Part shown: piece after piece, positions 1 to 8,128 of the stretch | Layout: each line of letters opens with the position of its first letter | Numbering within the stretch: position 1 is the first letter of the stretch | Source: Streptomyces filamentosus | GTDB taxonomy: Bacteria > Actinomycetota > Actinomycetes > Streptomycetales > Streptomycetaceae | Assembly (NCBI RefSeq): GCF_014654895.1 | Contig: NZ_BNBE01000002.1 | Span: 1-64,000 of the forward strand | Direction: 5' to 3' | Length of the DNA stretch: 64,000 bases | Position numbers and translations under genes: made by a program | The notes under the pieces: model-generated | Told to the model about the DNA's origin: nothing | The model's database searches: none | What the model saw: only the letters and a program-made list of their open reading frames with translations

Positions 1-897
1 GTCGTCGCGCGCGGGGGTGTCCTTGCACTGGCCTCCGGTGCGGTCATCTCGCTGTGGATGAACAGCTCGGTGCGCTTGACCGCTTGTGGCCGGCTTGGGC
101 TTGCAGGTCTTGTCGGCGAGCTGGATGGCGTAGCCCTGATGACGGAGCCGTTCCAGGTCGTGGAGTGGGTGGTGATCGGGTAGGTGCCGTGGGCAGCCAT
201 CCGCGGCCTTGGCGCATTCGTCGGTGCTGCCCAGGCCGGAGCCGGCGCGGTAGCTGTCGATCTCCTTGCGTCGCGCAGGAGGATGAGCGGGAGTTGGTGG
301 GGTGGCGTTCTTCTTGAAGCGAGGGAGTAGCCGGGGGGCGGCTTGGTGCCGGGGGTGGTGGCCGAGGGCCGGTGATCAGGGCGGTCCAGGTCTTGGGGGC
401 GGCGAGCCGTCGTTCTTGAGACCGGCCCGGGTCTGGAAGGCGCGGACTGCGTTGTAGGTCTTGGTGCCGTAGATGCCGTCGGGGTGGAGGCGAGCTGGAC
501 CTGGACGGCCTTGACCGCGGGGCGCGGGCTGCCGGTGCGCAGGGTGAGGGCGGTCAGCTTGGCCCAGTCTTCGGCCGACAGTCCCGTCGGCCTTCAGGCC
601 GGCGCGCTTCGAACTTCGCGACCGCGGCCGCGCGTGTTCCTGCCGAAGACCTTGTCGGTCTTCACCGTGTGACCGTGGGCGGCGAGCAGGTGCTGGACGG
701 TCAGGACGTCGTTGCCCCTGGCGCCGGTCTTCAGCACGGCCACGCGGCGCTTCAGGGGGTCGCGTGGAGCCGGTGCGGGCCGTCGGCTTCGTCGAGGCGT
801 TGGCCTGGTCGCCGGTGGCGTTCACGGCGCGAGCGCGCCGCGGCGAGAAGGACGCCGCGAGGGCCTGGAGCAGAGGTTCCTGGTGTTCTTGCGCATG
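1..897 (-). pseudogene. Decayed L,D-transpeptidase gene with peptidoglycan-binding repeats
   Basis: The minus strand is a degraded paralogue of the intact L,D-transpeptidase gene at 1370-2425. Matching blocks include the start MRKNTRNL (ATG near 897), the peptidoglycan-binding segments KRAGLKADGTVG and HPDGIYGTKTYNAV, and, near the window edge, DNA matching the catalytic-domain region. The blocks fall in different frames because of several small indels, so no full-length protein is possible. It continues past base 1. It is a dead tandem copy, not a separate functional enzyme. Confidence 0.75.
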
Positions 898-1225
898 GGG
901 TGTGTCCTCATCGTGTGGTGGGGGCCTGGCCGCGGCTGCGGAGGCGGGGCGGGCCGCAGGCTGGGCGGCGCCGTGAGGTGAAGAGTTCGCGGGCCGGCGT
1001 TCCTCGGAAGCCCGGCTCGCGTTCCGCGCGTTCCGGCCGTTCCGTGTGCTGGTGGCGTGTGCGCAGGCCGTTGAGCGCTGGTGAAACGGCGATCAGCGGG
1101 AACAGTCGGTACGCGGCGCAGAAGCGAGGCCGCGTGCGTCCGGATGAGAGGCGGGCGGCAGCCAGATCCTGGCTGGCACCTGCGGACCGGGGACGGCGAA
1201 CGCGCGCGCCACCGGCGGGCCGGGG

Positions 1226-1309
1226 CGGCGGACGGCGGACGGCGGACGGCGGACGGCGGACGGCGGACGGCGGACGGCGGACGGCGGACGGCGGACGGCG
1301 GACGGCGGG
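1226..1309. repeat. Heptanucleotide tandem array (CGGACGG)n
   Basis: About 12 uninterrupted copies of the 7-bp unit CGGACGG lie between the decayed and intact L,D-transpeptidase genes. The tract is essentially perfect, so it is probably slippage-prone and length-variable. It lies just beyond the terminator hairpin of the intact gene. No coding role is seen. Confidence 0.9.
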
Positions 1310-1315
1310 AAACGC

Positions 1316-1350
1316 CGACCGCCCCCGGCAGGTGCTGCCGGGGGCGGTCG
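1316..1350 (-). terminator. Terminator hairpin of the L,D-transpeptidase gene
   Basis: Perfect 15-bp arms (1316-1330 and 1336-1350, core GCCCCCGG / CCGGGGGC) with a 5-nt loop, 20 bases after the stop codon of the minus-strand gene ending at 1370. There is no clear U tract, as is usual for Streptomyces terminators. Confidence 0.75.
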
Positions 1351-1369
1351 GGGCGGGGGTGGGGTGGGG

Positions 1370-2425
1370 TCAGTTGACGTAGAGGGTCAGGTTGTTGGGC
1401 CAGCGGGCCTGGTCGAGGCGCTTGAAGAGGTCCTTGATGTCGGTGGGGGTGAGCTTGATGCAGCCGAGGGACTTGTAGTCGTTGGTGTTCTCCCAGCGGT
1501 CGGCGTCGTCGCGACCCGGGTTGTCCTTGCCCTGGGTGCCGTAGCGGGTCATCTCGCTGTGGATGAACAGGCCGGTCCGCGTGACGCGCTTCTGCTTGGT
1601 GCCGGCCTTCGGGCGGCAGGGCTTGCTGGGGAGCTGGATGGCGTAGCCGTCGATGGCGTCGGCGTCGCGGTTGGTGAAGTGCGCCTGGACCCGGTAGGTG
1701 CCGCTGGGCAGCCAGCCGGCGTCCGAGGCGCACTCGTCCTTGTTCTTGCCGGAGCCGGCGCGCCAGGACTTGAGGGTCTTGCCGTCGCGGACGAGGGAGA
1801 GCTTGGAGTAGCTGGGGTGCTTCCAGTTCTTCTTGAAGTGCAGGGAGTAGCCGCGGGGGGCGGGCTTGGCGGAGGAGCCGGTGACCAGGGCGTCCCACGT
1901 CCTGGTGTCGACGGTGCCGGTGCCGGCCAGGTTCTTCCTGGTCTGGAACTTCGCGACGGCGGTGGTGGTGTTCGGGCCGTAGATGCCGTCGGGGTGGATG
2001 CCGAGCTGGACCTGGACGGCCCTGACCGCGGGACCGCGGCTACCGGTGCGCAGGGTGAGGGCGGTCAGCTTGACCCAGGTCTTCGGCCCGACCGTTCCGT
2101 CGGCCTTCAGGCCGGCGCGCTTCTGGAACTTCGCGACCGCGGCCGCGGTGTTCCTGCCGTAGGCGCCGTCGGCCTTCACCGCGTGTCCGCGGGCGGCGAG
2201 CAGGTACTGGACGGTCCTCACGTCCGTACCGCGGGAGCCGGTCTTCAGCACCGGCCACACGCCCCGGAAGCCTCCCGGTGCGCCGGGAGTGCCGTAGGCG
2301 CCGCCGCGCGGCTGGGCAGAGGCGTTGGCTTCATCCCCGCCGGCGTTGACCGCGCCGAGCGCGCCGCCGGCGAGCAGGACGCCGGCGAGGGCCTGGAGGA
2401 GGAGGTTCCTGACGTTCTTGCGCAT
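1370..2425 (-). CDS. Secreted L,D-transpeptidase with two peptidoglycan-binding domains
   Basis: A predicted cell-wall enzyme forming 3-3 cross-links or attaching material to peptidoglycan outside the membrane. The ATG at 2425 is chosen because GAGGG lies 6 nt upstream, whereas the ATG at 2431 abuts it. The N-terminus MRKNVRNLLLQALAGV is a signal peptide. Two PG_binding_1 repeats follow (motifs ADGAYGRNT and HPDGIYGPNT, each ending in a ...W block), then a YkuD-type catalytic domain. The catalytic region has HSEMTRYG and, further on, SLGCIKL: the cysteine is present, but the usual His of SHGC is Leu. A decayed copy lies downstream and a PG-binding transmembrane regulator lies divergently upstream, pointing to a cell-wall-related locus. 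Function is inferred from domain content; the H-to-L change leaves activity uncertain. Confidence 0.85.
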   Translation of the reverse strand: MRKNVRNLLLQALAGVLLAGGALGAVNAGGDEANASAQPRGGAYGTPGAPGGFRGVWPVLKTGSRGTDVRTVQYLLAARGHAVKADGAYGRNTAAAVAKFQKRAGLKADGTVGPKTWVKLTALTLRTGSRGPAVRAVQVQLGIHPDGIYGPNTTTAVAKFQTRKNLAGTGTVDTRTWDALVTGSSAKPAPRGYSLHFKKNWKHPSYSKLSLVRDGKTLKSWRAGSGKNKDECASDAGWLPSGTYRVQAHFTNRDADAIDGYAIQLPSKPCRPKAGTKQKRVTRTGLFIHSEMTRYGTQGKDNPGRDDADRWENTNDYKSLGCIKLTPTDIKDLFKRLDQARWPNNLTLYVN

Positions 2426-2662
2426 CTTCATCCCTCGATCGCGTGACCCACGTTCCCGCTGGTGCGGGGCGGCGTGGGAGCGGTGTCGCCACCCTGGAGG
2501 GCGGCGCTGACGAGGTGAAGGTTCAAGGGCCCGGCGTTCCATCGGTAGCCTGATCCACTGTTCCAGTCGTTCCGTGTGTTCCAGCCGTTCCGTTTGGCCG
2601 TTGAGCTGCGGAAACAAGGGAAATTGGAACGCCGGTTTCCATGATCGTGTCGAGGGGGACGC

Positions 2663-4474
2663 GTGCAGTCCGAGGACGAGGGGCGCCGAAACGGGAATCT
2701 CCCGGAGGTCGAGGCCCTACGGGCCGAGCTGGTACGGATCAAGGAAAAGAAGAAGCTCTCCCTGGACGCGCTCGCCCATGACAGCGAGATCTCTCGGTCG
2801 ACCTGGAACCGGGTGCTGAAGGGCGAGTCGTTCCCACCCCGCAAGGACATCGAACGCCTCAGCAGGCGGCCCTCGGTGAAGGCACCGCACCTGGTGGGGT
2901 TGTGGGAGGCCGCCGACGCGGCCATCAAGCAGGCCAAGGCCGCCGGCGCCGCGCCGGGCGGCGGGTCTGCGAGTGCGGATGATGCCGGTGCGGTCTTTGC
3001 GGCAGCGTCCGGTGCGGCCCCTGCCGGGGGCACGCCGGACCATGTCCCCGCTCCCGTTTCCGCGGAGGAGGCCGGGAGCGCGACCGGCGCCGGGGATCAG
3101 GCCGAGGCGCAGGCCACCTCCCTGGCACTCCAGGAAGCGTCCTCCGCGGACGCGCTCCCGGCCACGGGCACAGGCGCGGACGCGGGCACGAACGCGGGCA
3201 CGAACGCGGGCACAGGCATGGGCGCGGATGCGGACGGGGACGGTGGGGTGCCGGGGACGGCCGGCGGCGTCCGGGTGGGCACTCCGGCCGGGGCGGACAC
3301 CGTCCCGGCACCGGCGGGCAACCCCGCCAAGACCGGAGGTGAAGCCGGGGCCGGGGGCGCCGGGCCGAGCGGTACGGCTCCCAGGGGCGAGGCACCCGAG
3401 CCCGCCGGGCGGGTCCTCCCGGCAGCCGCCGGGGTGGCCGCGGCCGGGGGAGCGGCCGGGTCTGCGCCGGCCGCTGCGGACGCGAGTACGAAGACCGGCT
3501 CTGGCAGGCCGGCGCCGGGCGCCTCCTCGCCGGGCTCAGCCGCGGACACCACAGCGGCTGCCGGACAGGCCGCGGCGGATGGGGAACGGAAAACGACCGG
3601 GCCCGGTCCGGACGCGGCCGGCACCGAACTCGGAGTCGTCCGACCGATCCCAGCACCGGCATCGGCGCCGGCCGTGAAGACCGGCCGGGCGGCCAAGCTG
3701 CTGATCGCCCTCCTCGCGCTCACGGTGGTGCTCCTCATCGGCCGCTGGGCCGCCATGCCCGACGGCGACACGAACAACACCGCGACGCCCGGTGCGCAGG
3801 GCGAGACCCTGCCCACCGACACCGGGAACACCGGCGAGAACAGCGAGAGCAGCGGGAACCCGGACACCGGGAACACCGGCGAGAACAGCACCGGCGAGAA
3901 CACGGAAGACGAAAACGCCGGCGGCAGCACAAAGAGCGGCGGACAAGACGCTCCGGAAGGAGACGGCCCGGCAGCAGGAGGAAGCGACAACAAGCCGCAG
4001 GACGCCTCCGACAGCCCCCTCGGCGACGACTCCCCCGCACCCGACACCCCGGCCGGCGGCGGCAAGACCACCCCCCGGCCCGGCCCCGCACCCCAGGACG
4101 AGAACCCCGCCACCACCCCACCGGCCGCCACCACCCCGCCGGCGGAAACCCGGACAACCGCTCCGGCACCCACCACCCCGGCCCCGACCACAGCCGCCCC
4201 GCTCGGCGAGGAAGGGCGCACCGCGTGCGCCCACTACCGGCCCAACCGCCGCGTCATCCTCGCCGAGGGCATGGTCGGCACCAACGTCGCCCAGGTCCAG
4301 TGCCTCCTCAACCACAACTACGGCTACTCCCTGGACGAAGACGGCGTCTTCGGCCCCGCGACCACCGCCGGCGTGAAAGCGATCCAGCGCTGCTCCGGCA
4401 TCACCGCCGACGGCAAAGTCGGACCCGACACCTGGAAATACCTCGACTACCCCAAACCCGCCTGCACCCCCTGA
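2663..4474 (+). CDS. Transmembrane XRE-type regulator with C-terminal peptidoglycan-binding domain
   Basis: 603 residues from a GTG start with GAGGGGG upstream. Residues about 15-75 resemble an XRE/Cro helix-turn-helix (KKKLSLDALAHDSEISRSTWNRVLKG). A very long Ala/Gly/Pro-rich linker follows, then one membrane helix around residue 340 (LLIALLALTVVLLIG). A second low-complexity Gly/Asn/Thr/Pro linker precedes a C-terminal PG_binding_1 domain with Cys residues (residues about 520-600, motif DEDGVFGPATTAGVKAIQ). The topology is cytoplasmic DNA-binding head and extracytoplasmic wall-binding tail, so it could report wall state to transcription. It is divergent from the L,D-transpeptidase gene across a 237-bp shared promoter region. 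The target is not known; regulation of that neighbour is an inference. Confidence 0.8.
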   Translation: MQSEDEGRRNGNLPEVEALRAELVRIKEKKKLSLDALAHDSEISRSTWNRVLKGESFPPRKDIERLSRRPSVKAPHLVGLWEAADAAIKQAKAAGAAPGGGSASADDAGAVFAAASGAAPAGGTPDHVPAPVSAEEAGSATGAGDQAEAQATSLALQEASSADALPATGTGADAGTNAGTNAGTGMGADADGDGGVPGTAGGVRVGTPAGADTVPAPAGNPAKTGGEAGAGGAGPSGTAPRGEAPEPAGRVLPAAAGVAAAGGAAGSAPAAADASTKTGSGRPAPGASSPGSAADTTAAAGQAAADGERKTTGPGPDAAGTELGVVRPIPAPASAPAVKTGRAAKLLIALLALTVVLLIGRWAAMPDGDTNNTATPGAQGETLPTDTGNTGENSESSGNPDTGNTGENSTGENTEDENAGGSTKSGGQDAPEGDGPAAGGSDNKPQDASDSPLGDDSPAPDTPAGGGKTTPRPGPAPQDENPATTPPAATTPPAETRTTAPAPTTPAPTTAAPLGEEGRTACAHYRPNRRVILAEGMVGTNVAQVQCLLNHNYGYSLDEDGVFGPATTAGVKAIQRCSGITADGKVGPDTWKYLDYPKPACTP

Positions 4475-4517
4475 CCCGGGCGGGCCAGCAGCGTCTTCTC
4501 GGGCCGCCCAGAGACGT

Positions 4518-4558
4518 ACAGGCGCCCCGGACGCCGATGGGGCGACCGGGGCGCCTGT
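4518..4558 (+). terminator. Terminator hairpin after the XRE/PG-binding gene
   Basis: Perfect 13-bp arms (ACAGGCGCCCCGG at 4518-4530 and its complement at 4546-4558) with a 15-nt loop, 43 bases after the stop at 4474. Confidence 0.75.
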
Positions 4559-4588
4559 CAGGACGAGCCCCCGGAAGCCGAGAAACGC

Positions 4589-4636
4589 ACACGGCAGCGG
4601 GGCATTCTCGAATCTGAGAATGCCCCGCTGCCGTGT
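4589..4636. terminator. Perfect 21-bp inverted repeat (second hairpin)
   Basis: Arms 4589-4609 and 4616-4636 are exact complements around a 6-nt loop (inner part GGGGCATTCTC / GAGAATGCCCC). It lies about 30 bases past the first terminator. It may be a backup bidirectional terminator or the stem of an unknown element; no gene faces it closely from the right. Confidence 0.55.
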
Positions 4637-4644
4637 ACGGACGA

Positions 4645-5151
4645 CCCGGCGGTACTGCCCCCCGGGGGGGGTGTGCCATGGGCACCAGGCCTCACCCGCA
4701 CACGCCATACCGGCACGGGCTGCACCCGACCCCACCGGCGGCCGGGCGTAGGGCCGAGAGGGGCGGCGGGTGCGGTACCGGGATCCGCAGGACCGTCCCC
4801 GAGCGGGCGCGGAGGACAAGCTGGGCGACGACGGCGAGGAAGACCAGGCGCAGGGCCGGGCCGCCGAGGAGACCGGGCCGGGACCCCGGTTACCGGTTAC
4901 CGGTTACGGGTTACGGGTTACCGGTTACGGGTTACCGGTTCGGTACTGCCCGGACACCGCCCTGAACAGCACGGACCGGCGCTCCCGGCGGCCTGTAACC
5001 GGTAACCGGCAACCGCGGTGGCGGGCGGTTGGGGGCTGGGGGGTGGGACGGCCCGGCGGTACTGCCCCCGGGGGGTGTGCCCTGGGCGCCGGGCCTCACC
5101 CGCGCACGCCATATCGGCACGGGCTGCGCCCGACCCTACCCGGGCGTGGCG
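4645..5151. repeat. Gene-free spacer with a ~100-bp duplicated segment
   Basis: Bases 4645-4750 and 5052-5151 are imperfect direct copies. Both contain CCCGGCGGTACTGCCCCC, then a G run with GTGTGCC, then CCTCACCCGC and CGGCACGGGCTGC. Between them are 7-bp repeats, described separately. No convincing coding region is seen from 4475 to 5645: frames are open only because of the base composition. The duplication may reflect slippage or a non-coding element. Confidence 0.75.
4886..4941. repeat. Eight 7-bp repeats (C[C/G]GGTTA)
   Basis: Eight contiguous heptamers alternate between CCGGTTA and CGGGTTA (last unit CCGGTTC). An inverted counterpart, TAACCGG repeated, lies at about 4996-5012, so the region could fold into a long hairpin. 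Function unknown. Confidence 0.85.
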
Positions 5152-5645
5152 GGGGCGGTGCCGGGGTCGGCGGGCCCGTCCCCGAGCGGGCTGCGGCCGG
5201 CGCGCGGCGCGGGCGGGGTGGTGGTGTCGGGGGTGGCGGTCCACTCTCCCGCGGCAGCGAGGCCGGCGGCCGTGCGCGCCCACGGGTCGCGCACGGGGCG
5301 GTCGGGGACGTCGGGACCGGGACCGAGAGGACGACGGTGCGGTGCGGTGCTCACCCCGCACAGTCTCCCCCGCCCCTGACGGGACGCCGGCACTTCCTGG
5401 TGACTGGGCTGGCTTTGTACACAAGAACGGAAGTCGCCTGTCGACGGCTTCGGGAGTCACCGCGTGGGCCGGTTCCTTGATCAATGTCGATGAGTTTGGG
5501 AGTCACTCCCGGCCCGGCGGGTGGTTTGTGCGACACCCCGTGAGTGGTTGAGGTACGGGAAATCCTGGCGAGATTGATCTTGGTCGGAACGGCTGGCCAA
5601 GGAAACGCGGCCGGGCGTTCTGGGTGAGCGGCTACGACTCCGCGG

Positions 5646-6164
5646 TCAGAGTTCGCCGCGGCGTGCGAGCTGCTTCAGCGCATTCTCACGGATGATCTCG
5701 TTCTCGTCGTCGCGCAGGGCTTCGAGGGATTCCTGGGCCTCCGGGCCGGGAATGGCGCCGAGAGCCCAGATCGCCTTCACCGCGAGCGCCCGGTTCTCGT
5801 CCCACTCCAGGTGCTCGGGAACCCAGTGGGTCGCCAGGGCCAGCGTCGGCACCGTACGGGGCGAGCGGAGGCGGCCCAGCATCCTGACGATGTCCTCGTG
5901 GTCCCTGTGCCAGTCGGCGGGGAACAACTCGGTCAACGGCTCCAGGAACTCCTCGACCGAGGCGCCGGCGGCGGCATGGAGGATCAGCGCCATCTCGACG
6001 TCGTCGGCGTCCTGGCGCTCCATGGCGTCCCGGAGCAGCCTCAGCGCCAGGGCCTCGCCGTCGGACTCGCCGAAGTGGGCGAGCACCTCGTCGAGCGTGC
6101 GCGTCGGACCATTACCCAGTCCGACCGCCAGGCCCATGATCAGTTCCTGCTCCTCGGGGGTCAT
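5646..6164 (-). CDS. HEAT-repeat-like protein
   Basis: 172 residues from ATG 6164, with GGGAGG upstream at 6175-6180. The helical protein contains a C-terminal HEAT-like pattern (NRALAVKAIWALGAI and LRDDENEIIRENALKQLARR). Earlier helices such as LLRDAMERQDADDVEMALI are also typical of alpha-solenoids. Such proteins are usually protein-binding scaffolds; no enzymatic motif is seen. The frame stays open far upstream across repeats and a MITE, but that stretch has no coding character. Exact role unknown. Confidence 0.7.
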   Translation of the reverse strand: MTPEEQELIMGLAVGLGNGPTRTLDEVLAHFGESDGEALALRLLRDAMERQDADDVEMALILHAAAGASVEEFLEPLTELFPADWHRDHEDIVRMLGRLRSPRTVPTLALATHWVPEHLEWDENRALAVKAIWALGAIPGPEAQESLEALRDDENEIIRENALKQLARRGEL

Positions 6165-6310
6165 CGCTTGACCACCTCCCATGCGTTGAACGCCCTTTGA
6201 CCGGACCCTAACAAGATCATTCCCGGCGGGTGCCTCCCGGACTCGTGAACATCGGCCTGACCGCCAGCAGAGCGCCTTCTGAACCCATCGACAAACGACT
6301 CCCGTTCTCG

Positions 6311-6451
6311 GGCTCTGGCGCAACTTCCGTGCAGTCGGGCAGATCCTCGGTCTCCGGGGCCGGCAGCTTCGGGGAACCGGCAGGTCGACGGAGAGCCCAG
6401 AGGCAGGAACGAGTCCAGCCGGCGTGGTTTCACGGAAGTTGTGCCAGAGCC
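6311..6451. mobile_element. 141-bp MITE, copy 1, with 8-bp target duplication
   Basis: Terminal inverted repeats of 21 bp (GGCTCTGGCGCAACTTCCGT at the left; its complement, with one mismatch, at the right end) bound 141 bp with no coding capacity. The 8-mer CGTTCTCG occurs directly on both sides (6303-6310 and 6452-6459) as a target-site duplication. The end sequence and 8-bp duplication fit ISL3-family movement (inference). A sister of identical length is at 47415-47555. Confidence 0.9.
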
Positions 6452-6536
6452 CGTTCTCGCGAACAGAGCTACCGGGCCACCGCCCCGTACCGCCGGCGCC
6501 CGCCGCCCGCCCGCCGGGAGAAGGGGGAGAGAAGGA

Positions 6537-6559
6537 CCTCTTCTGGTATCCAGAAGAGG
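6537..6559. other. Small perfect hairpin
   Basis: 10-bp arms CCTCTTCTGG / CCAGAAGAGG separated by TAT. It stands between the MITE and the 12-bp iterons. It could be a terminator or the end of a lost insertion sequence; nothing else supports either. Confidence 0.5.
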
Positions 6560-6630
6560 TGTCGGCGCGGGAATCGACTGACCCACAGGCCCTGACCAGC
6601 CCGAACACGGGGGGTGGCTGAAGGGGTCCG

Positions 6631-6714
6631 CAACCGGTGACGCAACCTATGGCGCAACTGGTGGCGCAACCTACTGCGCAACCGGTGACGCAACCGGTGA
6701 CGCAACCTCGGCGG
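6631..6714. repeat. Seven 12-bp iterons
   Basis: Seven contiguous 12-mers of the form CAACCGGTGACG (units 1, 5 and 6 identical; the others differ at the central positions but keep CAAC). They stop exactly where the unknown-gene cassette begins at 6715. They could be protein-binding iterons or simple tandem expansion. In one minus-strand frame they would encode a repetitive Cys/Gly peptide, which I do not believe is made. Confidence 0.85.
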
Positions 6715-7381
6715 TGTCGGCGTACAGGTGAACGTACCCAGTCAGGCACAGACGAACGTGCCCGGCTGGGCCGTCAGGCGATCCGCCGGGGAGGTAGTCC
6801 CTCTTGGGCGCGCCAATGGTCGGCGTCGTGTGGATCGGCCAGCCAGCCGGTCAGACGTTCAGCGCCAGCACGGAATGCATCGGGCAACGAAGTCGTCTCG
6901 CCGACCGCGAGCCTGAGGGCGTCGACGTCATGCGTGGCGTGATCGGTCTCGCACCAGCAAGCCACGTTCACCGCCGCGTCAACCACAAGCTGGCCCGGGC
7001 CGGTCCTCACCACCTGCAACAAGAACTCCAGCTGGTCACCCCCAGCAGCGTGCTCGATCACCACCAACCCAAGGACGATCGGCGTCCCGGGCTGCGAGTC
7101 TGCGAAGGCAGCATGCTCCAGTACCCACTCCCAATCCGCCGTGGTTCTGCCTGCACGAGCCGCATCGACCGTGCTGGCTGTCTGGTTCAAGGAGTCCACA
7201 TCCGCGGGCGTCAGGAAAGGAAAGAGCGCGGCCAGAGGGACGTCGTCGAAGGCACCTCGCATCATGAGGTGATCATCCCTGTCCCCAGCTCATGCCACTG
7301 CTCTCCCGCGAAGAAGACCCACGGCTGAATGGCTGTCCACCTGGGCACGTTCATCCGTACCTGGGTGCGTACTCCGACGTG
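6715..7381. mobile_element. Unknown-gene cassette, copy 1 (inverted relative to copy 2)
   Basis: 667 bp nearly identical, in opposite orientation, to 46721-47363. The only length difference is 24 bp lying between two GAACGT words (6730-6735 and 6754-6759), present here and absent in copy 2. The ends resemble imperfect inverted repeats: TGTCGGCGTACAGGTGAACG at the left and CGTCGGAGTACGCACCCAGG reading inward from the right, followed by a matching TGAACGTGCCC. It carries one gene and no transposase. No target duplication is visible. Confidence 0.75.
6774..7265 (-). CDS. Unknown 163-residue protein of the duplicated cassette (copy 1)
   Basis: An acidic, soluble protein without signal peptide or membrane helix, starting MMRGAFDDVPLAALFPFL. 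I do not recognise the family. Notable segments are a hydrophobic beta-like core (PIVLGLVVIEHAAGG, LEFLLQVVRTGPGQLVV) and a C-terminus GWLADPHDADHWRAQ. The second copy at 46837-47328 differs at only a few residues (for example T/M and I/V near residue 60, D/N near 139), so both copies are under constraint or were recently duplicated. It is the only gene inside the cassette, so it may be passenger cargo. Confidence 0.7.
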   Translation of the reverse strand: MMRGAFDDVPLAALFPFLTPADVDSLNQTASTVDAARAGRTTADWEWVLEHAAFADSQPGTPIVLGLVVIEHAAGGDQLEFLLQVVRTGPGQLVVDAAVNVACWCETDHATHDVDALRLAVGETTSLPDAFRAGAERLTGWLADPHDADHWRAQEGLPPRRIA

Positions 7382-7544
7382 GACGCCGACACGCGGGACC
7401 CCGGGCTGTTCACGAGAACGGGAGGCACCCGCCTGCGCTTCGCGCCCCGGACAGGCAGCACGAAGCAGGGGCGGACCGGCCGGGGGTGGGGGGAGGAGTG
7501 ACCCAAAGACTGACCCTCGCAGGTCACAGCGGTGCGGGTCACGG

Positions 7545-7583
7545 CTTGGTGAGTGCGGTGGTAAGCACGGTGGTAAGCGCGAC
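7545..7583. promoter_or_regulatory. GTGGTAAGC repeat cluster
   Basis: Two copies of GGTGGTAAGC (7557-7566 and 7569-7578) preceded by GGTGAGTGCGG. The same motif occurs upstream of the FtsK/TraB gene and upstream of the transfer/pilus operon. Here it stands beside a fragment of a Tad-cluster gene, so it is probably a relic of a second control region. Confidence 0.6.
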
Positions 7584-7637
7584 CAAGATCATTTTTGCCC
7601 AATTGTGCAAACGGCCCGCTTCCCTTGCGGGGCTTGG

Positions 7638-7913
7638 TCAGGGGGCGACGTTGACGACCTGGACCTCGACCACGCGGACGGTGAACGGGGTCTCGCGGGT
7701 CTCGGTGAGGGTGCCCGAGTCACCGAGGACCGGCACCTCCCACCCGACCGTCCAGGCCGAGGTGCCCTTCCCCTTGCCGACGTCGGAGACGCGCGTGTAG
7801 CGGTGCCCGCAGTCCGGGGACATGCTCTTGCCCCGGTCGTGGGTGTAGGGGGTGCCGGGGCCCGCGCAGGTGACGGTGGTGCCGTCACCCATCTCCCAAC
7901 TCTCGCAGGCGGC
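7638..7913 (-). pseudogene. 3' fragment of a Tad-cluster secreted protein gene
   Basis: The last ~90 codons match the C-terminus of the intact gene at 33822-34706. Shared blocks are WEMGDGTTVTC versus WQMGDGKTVTC, GTPY, SPDCGHRY, and the ending TVRVVEVQ versus TVDVRVGELQ. The 5' part is missing and replaced by a fragment of an ISL3-type transposase read from the other strand. This shows that a second copy of the pilus locus, or part of it, once existed. Confidence 0.8.
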
Positions 7914-8072
7914 ATCGACCGGGACCGCGACGCCGTCATCGCCGGCCTGACCCTGCCCTGGAACTCCGGAGTCGTTGAGGGGCACGGCAACCGGATCAAA
8001 ATGCTCAAGCGTCAGATGTTCGGCCGCGCAGGCTTCAGCCTCCTGCGCAAACGGGTCCTGCTCGCCCCGTAG
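7911..8072 (+). pseudogene. 3' remnant of an ISL3-family transposase
   Basis: The last 53 codons encode WNSGVVEGHGNRIKMLKRQM and FGRAGFSLLRKRVLLAP, the conserved C-terminal end of ISL3-family transposases. All upstream domains are missing. The junction with the Tad-gene fragment is near 7911. Confidence 0.85.
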
Positions 8073-8128
8073 TCGTGTTGTCAGTACCTGATGCGAGGAT
8101 CCGGGCGACCATACGCAAGGAGATCAGC

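Noticed and set aside
5018..5551. Possible small proteins between the XRE/PG-binding gene and the HEAT gene
   Set aside because: Open only through base composition; overlapping frames on both strands, no ribosome-binding site and the DNA is dominated by repeats.
6631..6714. 12-bp repeats read as a CRISPR array
   Set aside because: No spacers; units are contiguous.
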